From Campylorhamphus procurvoides (taxonomy: Eukaryota > Chordata > Aves > Passeriformes > Dendrocolaptidae): a stretch of 64,000 bases of DNA. The position numbers and the translations under genes were made by a program. Shown piece after piece: positions 1 through 13,205 of this stretch. The stretch is taken from contig WBMV01008581.1 of assembly GCA_013396655.1 (NCBI GenBank), positions 191,534-255,533 on the forward strand, read 5' to 3'. Below the pieces are notes generated by a model. The model made no database searches. It saw only the letters and a list, made by a program, of their open reading frames with translations, and was not told the DNA's origin. How positions within the stretch are numbered: the first letter of the stretch is position 1; each line of letters begins with the position of its first letter.

Positions 1-527
1 GCAACCTCAGTGACCTTTGCTGTTTGTCATCTGACAGGATAAAAGCCTCAAACTGCCCAGAAGATGAGCAGGACGTGGATGAAAACATACAGATTGAGCG
101 TGTCAGATTTTCCATGAGGAAAACGGGAGCTTTGCTGCCAGGAAGGCAGAGGAGCACAATAGTCAGAGTATCTCTGCTCCTCCCCACGTCAGTCCTGCCC
201 CCAGTTGTTTTTGCTTGCCATGTTTGCAAGCTGTGGAGAGGGAAATAAAACACTGGTGGGAAACAGGAGGAAAAAAAAGAAGGAAATTTCTGGCAGGAGA
301 GGCATTACAGGTGTTTCACAGCAGGGCCCCGAGGCTTGAAGGTGGAAGAGCTTGCCTTGATAAAACAGATGACGAGCTGCTGGCTGAAGCTCAGCTGGTT
401 TATTCGAGGGAGGGTGTTGAGCAGACAGCAGAATGTGAAACAACCAAATGGTTTCCATTGCACCACGACTTTAATACATTTACACTAAGAGAGAGTCCCC
501 CCTCCCCTCCCAAAATGCATCTCAGCT

Positions 528-742
528 CCTGGGGGCTCTGGCATCCTTGCACTGGTTTTTAAATGCGATGGGCATTACGTGGGGGAGAGACAAAGAGTGA
601 CAGAGGAGGTAAAGCCCCTCATTTTTGTCATTCAGAGATGATCNCCTTGGGGGCTCTGGTATCCTTGCACTGGTTTTTAAATGTGATGGGTATTACGTGG
701 GGGAGAGATAAACAGTGACATTTTTGTCATTCAGAGATGATC
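528..742. repeat. Tandem duplication flanking an assembly gap
   Basis: Copy 1 (528-643) and copy 2 (645-742) share a segment beginning GGGGGCTCTGG and ending TCATTCAGAGATGATC. They differ by a handful of mostly C/T changes and an internal deletion of about 18 bp in copy 2. The N at 644 sits exactly at the junction. It could be a true duplication, or two haplotypes placed either side of a gap. Confidence 0.85.
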
Positions 743-869
743 TTCAGCTCTCCCTTGCTGTACTTTCCCAGTTGTTTAGGCAATGTGTGGCTGGCTGAGA
801 GAACAGCTGAGCTGTGTAGCTGGAAGGTATTGATCTGTGGATCAATCTGTGTAAATCGAGACCTTAGAG

Positions 870-1130
870 GTGTCCCTCTTGTTGCTTTAGAGATGTCACT
901 AATGCTGAAGAGCCCTGCAGATAGCCAGGTGCATTCTGAAGTCAAGTTTTAAGATGACAGGGCTTGTTGGTGGCTTGTGAGGAAGAAATTAGGGGCCAGG
1001 GTGTCCCTCTTGTTGCTTTAGAGATGTCACTAATGCTGAAGAGCCCTGCAGATAGCCAGGTGCATTCTGAAGTCAAGTTTTAAGATGACAGGGCTTGTTG
1101 GTGGCTTGTGAGGAAGAAATTAGGGGCCAG
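870..1130. repeat. Near-perfect 131-bp tandem duplication
   Basis: The segment beginning GTGTCCCTCTTGTTGC at 870 recurs at 1001 and runs to AGGGGCCAG at 1130, with an offset of 131 bp. I see no differences between copies over the length I compared. It is intronic in ABCC9. The identity points to a very recent duplication or an assembly duplicate. Confidence 0.9.
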
Positions 1131-1255
1131 AGCAGCACTCCCCTGTGGGAGGACTGTATAACCCAAAACCAGAAGGGCAAAACTTGCTGGTTTGGAGTGG
1201 GAGGGGATGCCGAGAAGGGTTAAAACCCCATCCCTTTGTGTGTGCCGTGTTGTAA

Positions 1256-1456
<201 letters not shown>

Positions 1457-1694
1457 TAATGAGGGGAATTAATCTCGCCGTGAGATTGTACACACAGGCC
1501 CTTAAAATAGATGGGGATTGTTATGCTAAACTGAACCCATAGGGGTTTTGCGGCTTTCTTGGCCAGGAGTAAGGAAATACAAGGCTCCCTCATCCTTTGC
1601 TGCTGTGCTGCCTGGTGTGTGAAGAGAATGCAAGGACAAACATTGACATAACTCAAAGCAAGGCTGTCTCTACTACCGTGCAGCACATTAAAAA

Positions 1695-1720
1695 CCTAAC
1701 CCTAACCCTAACCCTAACCC
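1695..1720. repeat. Short interstitial telomeric repeat (CCTAAC)4
   Basis: Four perfect CCTAAC units plus CC, which is the C-rich strand of the vertebrate telomere repeat TTAGGG. It lies inside ABCC9 intron 29, 314 bp after the exon. It is too short to act as a telomere and is most simply read as a repeat inserted at a repaired break or a small microsatellite. Confidence 0.9.
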
Positions 1721-2623
1721 AGACCTGCTGCAGCAGGAACCCCTTTGGAAGGAGGACGTGGATTTTTAGGAGTTTTGTGAGCAGTGCCATCGTTCTGCCA
1801 GGGCTGTTTTAGGCACCACTCACCATTTAGGTTCTAAAGGACCCCTCCAGCAACAGGTTTAACCCTGCAGCTCTAAGTGAAAGCCCTCCTTGCAGTGCCC
1901 TTACTGCAGCTGCTTGTGGCTTTACTGTTTGACATCACAAAAGGCAGCAGAATTAGAGTCCAGCTGAAAAAGAAGTGACAGCAGGACAGCCACTGACAGT
2001 GAAACAGGCTCCTGGTTTTTTGGGGGGCTCTCCAGGCACAGCATGTCAGGGACTTTCCTGATCTGCAAGGCAAGAAGAGGCAGGCAAAGAAACCATGATT
2101 TGTTTATTCACCTGAAACCGAAAGAGAACGGAATAAACAGAGCAGTGACCTGATTCTGCTAGACACAAATAGCAACAGGCATGATTAATCCCCACACCAA
2201 AGGCTGCATACTCACCTTCTTGTCCTTGGAGCAAAGAAGTTATTCTCCATTTCTCAGGATGGCAAAGCTTTCCCTAGTGCATGAAGCTTTCAGCTTCTTA
2301 CAGCACCCAAGATCAAGCTGAACGTGCTTCCAGATTTAAGACAGATGAATAACAGAGCAGCAGCCCATCCTGGAATAAGCTGTGGTGATGCCTGTTAATG
2401 TCTCACAGTTACAGACTTGCTTACATGTGGAATGAATTTGATCCAAGAATATGCCTGGCCTCACCAGAGCATTAGAAATAATGTGGCTTCACCAAGGAAT
2501 GGTTCATTTAGCTCTGCCTAATGGCACAGTGGTACTAAGAGCACCAAAAAGTTGGTAGGATTTTACAGCAGCTGCTGATGGAGACTCAAGACCACTGTGC
2601 TCCGAATTCCCTGCAGATGTCAA

Positions 2624-2880
2624 TCATAGAATCACATGGTTTGGGTTGAAAAGGACCTTAAAGCCCAATCCATTCCATCTCCTGCCATGGCAGGGACACC
2701 TCCCACCAGCCCAGGTCACTCAGAGCCCCATCCAACCTGCCCTGGGACACTCCCAGGGATCCAGGGGCAGCCTCAGCTTCTCTGCCCACCCTGTGCCAGG
2801 GCCTGCCCACCCTCCCAGGGAGGAATTTCTTCCCGATATCCAATCTGAAGCTCCTCCCTGTCAGGTTTAATCCATCCCTA
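2624..2880 (-). mobile_element. CR1 LINE 3'-end fragment (antisense)
   Basis: It starts with TCATAGAATCACATGG, the reverse complement of the CR1 3' octamer end, followed by GGTTTGGGTTGAAAAGGACC. The body contains the typical block on small grouped phrases such as CCATCCAACCTGCCCTGGGA and GGAATTTCTTCCCGATATCC. Only the 3' portion is present, as is usual for 5'-truncated CR1 copies. Confidence 0.9.
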
Positions 2881-3700
2881 ATTTAAGTTTGAGTCTGCCA
2901 TCTGCTCATCCACACGACTTAGAGACAGATGAATGGCAGCCCCCATTTCAAACCTCAGAAGGAAAGATTCCAGGCAGGATATGATCAGACAGAAGGAGAA
3001 AAATGGATGGAAAATGTAAGCCAAAGCACATACAGTGCAGGCAGCAGGGGGAGAGTGGGAATACCAGGGGTCTCATTAATCAGGCACCTTGATTCCATGA
3101 GATCACACGTGGCATTGACTTCAAAACTGAGGTGCACAACAAGAAAATAGGTTCCAGCTCCTGCAAAGCTTCTGCCAATAAAACATGTGCATGACCTGTA
3201 TAAATTCTGCCAAAAGCCTTGCTGGACTTTGTGAAGTCAATGATATTTCCCTTTTCTGGGGAGTCAAACCCATGTTGAGAAGAGCAGAGAGTGGAGAGAG
3301 TGGAACTGATTTTGTTTAGTGGTAGAAATTAGGGGGGCCATTGTGATATCATTCCTATGATTTTTTTTTAATGTGTTTTTTAGATTTTTTAATACCTGCT
3401 CAATACTAATCCTGGAATAAACTCTGGCAATGCCTGTTAATGTCACACAGTTGTCACAGTGAGACACCAAATGGATTTGCTGAAATTACTAGCCTGTTTC
3501 ACTTGTTGCTTGAGAGTGTTTCAGGCTGGGCACCACAACCCATGACCTTTCCAGGGGAAAATAAACAAACATTAAGTACTGCGTGTTATTATACAAATAA
3601 TTCACAGTGAAGTGAAACTGCCCCACAACTGAATCAATGCTCTTGCTGCTGTATTTTAATGATGCCTAGAATGTTTCTCTCCCTGTCTCTCTCATTGCAG

Positions 3701-3802
3701 GATTACCTTGGTGCCTGTATTGTCCTGACTGCAGCTGTCACTTCCATCACTGAAGGGCCGAACTCGGGATTTGTGGGGCTGGGTCTCCTCTATGCTCTCA
3801 CA
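3701..3802 (+). CDS. ABCC9: ABCC9 exon (human exon 30 equivalent)
   Basis: A 102-nt, phase 0-0 exon of 34 codons, with acceptor TCTCTCATTGCAG and donor GTACGT. It starts [13 protein letters not shown] and ends [10 protein letters not shown], a hydrophobic stretch that corresponds to the TM16/TM17 region of TMD2. Residues such as [11 protein letters not shown] between the two hydrophobic parts differ somewhat from human SUR2, in a loop that is expected to vary. Confidence 0.95.
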
Positions 3803-5831
3803 GTACGTACCAAGGCAAAGCTTAAGGACTTTCAGACCCATCAAATTTATTAATTTTATATTTTTTTAATATATATACATGGTTATCTTCCAGCTTTTTT
3901 GAATCTTGAAAAAAAAAACAACCCAACCACAACAGTCCTGCAAATAATGGATTGGAGCCAAAGCTGAGAGAGTTCAGGGCAGCTTGGACTTGCTTCAGGT
4001 TTTATGAGCCAATTAAAAAAACACAGCCATTCCCAGGCCCTGCGTGCTCCCGAGCAAGGCAGGGAAATTAAAAATGCGTAAGAGGACCTGCTGTGCACTC
4101 TGCTTTGGGTAACACGGCGTTGGTTCCTCCTCTGAGCAGCAAAAACCTGCTGGGAAATACAATCCCACCGATTGCCACGATCTGGGTAATCTTTAACCAG
4201 AGACCAAATCAAATAAGTGCTGAAGAAGCAGAAATACCAGGTTTGCCTCTGGAGGGAAACTGCTCCAATATCCAATATTGCCCATGGAATTCCCAGTGGA
4301 TTTGGGTGCTGGGATCTTTGTAGGCAGATCCCAGCCTACCCTTTCTTCTGCAGGGAGCAGAAGAAAGCAGAGGACATGGAGTTAAGGAATGATGAGGCTT
4401 TGGTGGGGCAGTGGCTGATTCATTTTGCCACTGGTATTAGCAGTGAGTTATTTGAGCTGAGCTGGGGAGAAGGAACAGTGTTTTAGTGTCCCTGGCTATG
4501 AGAGAGGCTGAGAGAGCATCAGGAGCACAGAGGGAATCACAGTCACCATAGAGAGTAGAAATATTACTAAATTGACCACGAGAGGGGACAAAAGCAGGCT
4601 GAGGGTAGTGGCAGGAACAACTTCTGAAACTAGAGCTGCATGGCAAAAATCTGGCTGCTTTGAAACACTGGTAAGAGGGAGGGATGTGGGTCTGGGTCCA
4701 ACACTGAGACCTGGCTTTGTACCTGTGGTTCCACCACAAAGCTCTGGGCAGCTGCCTTAGGGTGGCCTCGGATCCCCTTGGTGCCATCCCTGCCAGCAAC
4801 TGAGAATCAGTCCTGGGGCTTCAGCTTCGCCCTGGAACCATTCCTGGCCATCCAGCTTCATTAGCAGGGATCTGGGAGCGCCAGGATGTCTGCATGGTCC
4901 TTGGCTCCCTTGTCTCCAGCCTGTGTTTGCAAACAGATCATTAGTGTGGAACAGGCATGGGCTGAAGCCTGGGGGAGCAGGGCAGGGAGTGATAAGTGAC
5001 CAAGTGATCAGCTGTCCCTCTCCTGCCCCACAATAACAAGCTCTGAAGGCAGTTGGGAAGTTTTCACTGTATATAAATATATCATTTTTTAAAGGTTCTT
5101 GGCAATCAACTGTTCCTAATAAGATCAATTTTTCTTTTTTTTTATATGAGCTTCTAAATACAGACTTAGGGATGTTTAGGATTTACAATTTTCAGCCTTA
5201 AAAAATCAGTCCTGACTAGAAAAGAGTTTGTCTAAGCTCCTGGATATTAAGGACTAATAGTCAACTACTATTTACTAAAAGGAATGCCTTTACTTTTGAT
5301 CAAAACCCTTTTCATTAAAAATGAGAATAAAACCCAGGAAGGAACCACTGCTGAAGTGATAACACATTTTTTCCTCATCTTTCTGTGCTAAAAATTTCTC
5401 GTATTTTTCACAGAGAGAAATGGGCTATCTAAATAAACACAGGCAGAAACAGAAATGAAATGATCATCAAGTCTTTTCAATACATTTGCAAATAATGAAC
5501 TTTCTCAGTCCTGAGCTGCAGTCTTTGAAAGATTAGAAAACGTGATTTTTCCAACCAGCACTAACAAGTTTGATTCTTTTCTATATTTCTCCTTCAATAT
5601 ACGAGGGTGAGAATAGAAGGCACTGAGTTCCTATGTCAGGGCTGTTTGTGATGGAGTGTGATGGCTTATTATGGACTGCCCTGAGTGCTGAAGTGTTGGA
5701 ATGGCACTGAGAGACTCCCTGTGCTGAGTCAGGCCAGGGACTTTCCCAAATGTGCCCAGCCTTTATTTACAAACAGGTAGCTGAGCAGCCAGGAGGCTGA
5801 ACCCTGTCCTTGTTTTCATTCTGTGTTGCAG
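3803..5831. other. ABCC9 intron 30
   Basis: About 2 kb of intron between GTACGT and TGTTGCAG. It is AT-rich in its second half. I see no recognisable repeat family, coding exon or RNA gene. Confidence 0.85.
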
Positions 5832-5952
5832 ATAACCAACTATCTGAACTGGGTGGTGAGGAATCTGGCTGATCTGGAGGTGCAGATGGGTGCAGTAAAG
5901 AAAGTACACAGCTTCCTGAACATGGAGTCAGAGAACTATGAAGGCTGCTTGG
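5832..5952 (+). CDS. ABCC9: ABCC9 exon (human exon 31 equivalent)
   Basis: A 121-nt exon in phase 0-1. It reads [20 protein letters not shown] and on to [10 protein letters not shown], ending in a split aspartate codon (G plus AT in the next exon). It encodes the last TMD2 helix (TM17) and the coupling region that leads into NBD2. The residues just before the junction (GCL) differ from human SUR2 (GTM) at a tolerant position. Confidence 0.95.
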
Positions 5953-7535
<1,583 letters not shown>

Positions 7536-7614
7536 GTTGGGATCTGCGGCCGGACTGGCAGTGGCAAGTCCTCCCTGTCCCTGGCATTCTTCAGGATGGT
7601 GGACATCTTTGATG
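7536..7614 (+). CDS. ABCC9: ABCC9 exon (human exon 33 equivalent), Walker A of NBD2
   Basis: A 79-nt exon in phase 0-1. It carries the NBD2 Walker A (P-loop) motif GRTGSGKSS within [20 protein letters not shown], then MVDIFD. The lysine and serine needed for Mg-ATP phosphate binding are intact, so NBD2 is expected to be competent for nucleotide binding and hydrolysis. Confidence 0.96.
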
Positions 7615-10485
<2,871 letters not shown>

Positions 10486-10548
10486 GAAAACATCTTGCAG
10501 AAGGTTGTGATGACGGCGTTCGCAGACCGCACGGTGGTGACGATAGCG
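10486..10548 (+). CDS. ABCC9: ABCC9 exon (human exon 37 equivalent)
   Basis: A 63-nt, phase 0-0 exon encoding ENILQKVVMTAFADRTVVTIA. It lies between Walker B and the switch histidine, and that histidine is the first codon of either alternative last exon. Donor GTGAGT at 10549. Because the exon ends in phase 0, it can join 11855 (2A) or 12877 (2B) without a frame change. Confidence 0.96.
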
Positions 10549-11854
10549 GTGAGTGCTGGTGCCAAACAATGCTCTCCTCCCTCATTCCCCAGGCAGTTAA
10601 CCTTGCCTTTCACCCCTTAAACATCCCTGAAAAAAACTAAAAACATCACAAATTAGAACAGAACCACAAGATTGGGGCATTGAACTTCAGCATTGCCAAG
10701 AAAATTTGAATTATTCCCACTAAAAAAAATGAAACCAGATGCATGAAAGTTGCATCAAAATCTGTGTTTGGATTTTGCCTCTGAAATCTAAGCATGTATC
10801 ATGCCTAAAGTCACGGCCCACACTGATGAGCTGAGATTTCAAAACCTTCTTGGTGTGGTTTCCCAAGCTGGGTTGTCTTTTCTCTCTTTCAGCATAAAAA
10901 GCTGGAGTTATGATAAAGGTTTTAAAAGTCAATGGGAATTGCTCAAAAGTTAATATCTCTTCAACTAAGGGTTTATAGTACTTTTTTCCTGTACTATTTC
11001 TAGTGCCCCAAAATTCCATAAATCTCTGCATGTATGCAGACACATCCATGCACACACATGGTGGACACCATTAGGAATATTTCCACCTTGTGACAGCAGG
11101 CTTAGTCACCAAACAGATGTTTTCTCCACGGGATAAAGACATGTTCCAGCAGCTGTTTCATTTGCTTTGTCTGGAATCCAGTCCTGTGGTTAGAGATGAG
11201 AGTCAGGGCTCCTGGACTCTGCCCTCAAGTCTGTCAGGGACTACTTTATGTCAGGCAAACCACTTAACCCAGCTCATTTGCAATGTGCTGGGAGGTTCTG
11301 GGGTGTGTAAATGCTGGAGATGCCAGTGGGATGCACACTCTCCTTCATTTACGTGCCATCCCAATTTTCAGCATTGTCCTTCTGACTGGAATCACAGAAT
11401 AACAGAAGGAACCTTAAAGGTAATTTTGTTCCAACCCTCCTGCCATGGGCAGGGACACCTCCCACCAGCCCAGGTTGCTCCAAGCCCCATCCAACCTGGC
11501 CTTGGACACTCCCAGGGATGGGGCAGCCACAGCTCCTCTGGGAAATTTGGACTCATCACATTCACAGGGAAGAATTCCCTCCTAGTATCCAATCTAAGCC
11601 CACTCTCTGCCAGTGTGAAGCCATTCCCCTTGTCCTGTCACTCCAGGTCCTTGGAAATTGTCTCTCTCAGCCTTGTGGGCTCCCTTCAGGTGCTCTCACT
11701 TTCCTTTTGCTTTGCCCTTCCAAAGCTGGTGTCTCAAGCCCTACAGCACACATTAATATTTATCTTTCCTTACAGAACTGGCTTCATTTCCTCCCTCTCT
11801 TTGTTCATGGCTGATCTTTCCTTCACCCACCTGCTTCTCTTTTCTTTCTTCCAG
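10549..11854. other. ABCC9 intron 37 (upstream of exon 38A)
   Basis: A 1.3-kb intron with an antisense CR1 fragment at 11389-11700. The acceptor of 38A is preceded by a long pyrimidine-rich run (about 11795-11854) ending TTTCTTTCTTCCAG. Confidence 0.9.
11389..11700 (-). mobile_element. CR1 LINE 3'-end fragment (antisense)
   Basis: It begins GGAATCACAGAATAACAG (the reversed CR1 3' end), then has CCTGCCATGGGCAGGGACAC, CCATCCAACCTGGCCTTGGA and GAAGCCATTCCCCTTGTCCT. It extends about 300 bp into the CR1 3' region. It sits 155 bp upstream of the SUR2A-specific exon, inside the intron whose splicing decides the isoform. Confidence 0.9.
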
Positions 11855-11992
11855 CATCGTGTCTCTCACATCTTGGATGCCAATCTTGTCCTAGTCCTTT
11901 CTGAGGGTTTTCTAGTGGAATGTGACACTGCCTCAAACTTACTCCTCAAAGGGGACGGGCTGTTCACCACTTTGGTGAAGACTCACAAGTAG
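11855..11992 (+). CDS. ABCC9: ABCC9 alternative last exon 38A (SUR2A C-terminus)
   Basis: A 138-nt coding segment of 45 codons plus TAG, with acceptor TTTCTTCCAG. It starts with the switch-region histidine ([20 protein letters not shown]) and ends [11 protein letters not shown]. The pattern HRVS..D..LVLV.SEG.LVECDT..NLL matches the SUR2A type, which is the cardiac and skeletal muscle isoform in mammals. The 2A and 2B tails set the nucleotide and diazoxide sensitivity of the channel. The segment is exactly as long as exon 38B, which fits an ancient exon duplication. Confidence 0.94.
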   Translation, partial: HRVSHILDANLVLVLSEGFLVECDTASNLLLKGDGLFTTLVKTHK

Positions 11993-12152
11993 ACTCTCTC
12001 AGTCCCTACTGTTCGTGAGACTTCTGGCTCTTTGGTAGTTATTTTTACCTCCTTATGGTAGTTATTTTTACCTCTTTACTTTCCTTTTACTCTGTTTCCT
12101 TTCTGCTGCTTATCTCCTGATACACAGTGCAAGAAGGTGTTTATCATGTTTG

Positions 12153-12236
12153 TTTAATTTCAGTGTTTATTGTGTGGTCCCTGGGTTTCTTTAATTTCAG
12201 TGTTTATTGTGTGGTCCCTGGGTTTGTTTAATTTCA
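12153..12236. repeat. 37-bp tandem repeat, 2.3 copies
   Basis: The unit beginning TTTAATTTCAGTGTTTATTG recurs at 12153 and 12190, with a partial third copy at 12227. Copies 1 and 2 are nearly identical. Each starts with a pyrimidine-rich stretch ending TTTCAG, so each copy brings a weak acceptor-like sequence. Confidence 0.9.
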
Positions 12237-12764
12237 GGACTATTTGTGCTAAACATACATAACACAGCTTAGACAGGCAGCTAAAATTGAAATGGCACCT
12301 CAGAGGAGTCCAGCCCATGAAGTCATCTCTGACTTTCAGCCTGTAAAGAGAAATATCCCATTTTTAAGAATTCACCCCACCTATACCTGACTGGGTGTGT
12401 TCATATGAGATTAGATTCAAGCTGGTTTCAGTCCTGTCACCTCTGGAGTTAAACTATTGCCTGGGGCACACTAGGATTGGGTCTGAGAGGGAGATAATCT
12501 ATTTATGTAGTAGAATTAGTAGAATGTTGGGTACAGACACCAAGGAGCAGAGCAGGATGCTGAGCCACCTGGCATATCCAGGATGCTTCCCACCCATATT
12601 TCCTCGGGGGAGAGGCATTTCGGGAGTCATTCCAACAGTTATACTGTCTATAATAGCAATTAACACTCCAGAGTGAAGAGCACACCGAAGTATTTTCAGG
12701 TTTGGTGGCAATCTGGCTGTAATCTGGCCATCAAATTAAAGGGAGAGGACAAGGACCTACTCTG

Positions 12765-12779
12765 AATAAAAAGAATAAA
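12765..12779 (+). promoter_or_regulatory. Candidate poly(A) signals after exon 38A
   Basis: Two AATAAA hexamers (12765-12770 and 12774-12779) lie 770 bp after the SUR2A stop and about 100 bp before the 38B acceptor. If used, they would end SUR2A transcripts before 38B. A GT-rich downstream element is not obvious. Use of these signals is inferred, not shown. Confidence 0.35.
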
Positions 12780-12876
12780 CAAGGACAGCTTTTCCCCACC
12801 CTTCTTTGCCTGGCATTAATGACCTGCAGTGGGAATGATCACAATGAAAACTCGTGTTTGCTTTTCCTTGTGGCAG

Positions 12877-13014
12877 CATCGGGTTCACACCATCCTCACT
12901 GCAGACCTGGTCATCGTCATGAGGAGGGGGAACATTCTGGAATACGACACACCCGAGAACCTGCTGTCCCAAGAAGATGGAATCTTTGCTTCCTTTGTCC
13001 GGGCTGACATGTGA
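12877..13014 (+). CDS. ABCC9: ABCC9 alternative last exon 38B (SUR2B C-terminus)
   Basis: A 138-nt coding segment of 45 codons plus TGA, with acceptor CCTTGTGGCAG. It reads [20 protein letters not shown] and onward to [13 protein letters not shown], which is the SUR2B type (smooth-muscle, widely expressed isoform in mammals) and resembles the SUR1 C-terminus. It starts with the same HRV codons as 38A, so either exon completes the NBD2 switch histidine. It is used when 38A is skipped. Confidence 0.96.
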   Translation, partial: HRVHTILTADLVIVMRRGNILEYDTPENLLSQEDGIFASFVRADM

Positions 13015-13205
13015 ACAGTCACAGGATGCAATTTTAGAGCTAATTTTGAAACAAACGAAACTCGAATATTTTCTATTCAATGTAACATCACTATTTTCTC
13101 GGGGGTTTTTTTTATTTTATTTTTATTTTTAGAGGTTCTTTCTTCACACTTCCAAAATAATAAAACCTATTGCAATCCATGTATGCCTTGAAGCAATAAA
13201 AATGT
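13015..13205 (+). other. ABCC9: ABCC9 3'UTR with poly(A) signals
   Basis: Short AT-rich 3'UTR after the SUR2B stop. Canonical AATAAA hexamers occur at 13159-13164 and 13195-13200, 145 and 181 bp after the stop. Further T-rich sequence follows. The exact cleavage site cannot be read from sequence alone. Confidence 0.7.

Larger units (their letters stand above)
11993..12876. other. Sequence between exons 38A and 38B
   Basis: It acts as 3'UTR for SUR2A transcripts that retain it, or as part of the intron for SUR2B. It holds a 37-bp tandem repeat (12153-12236) and two AATAAA hexamers at 12765 and 12774, about 100 bp before the 38B acceptor. No coding sequence is recognised. Confidence 0.75.

Noticed and set aside
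24..248. Open frame after an AG near position 37, reading IKASNCPEDEQDVDENIQ and onward
   Set aside because: It does not resemble the SUR2 sequence that should precede the HEARFKQ exon, and no good donor closes it. Treated as intron.
11090..11992. A 300-codon frame running into exon 38A from the intron
   Set aside because: Its first two thirds are intron and antisense CR1. Only the part from 11855, after a strong acceptor, matches SUR2A.
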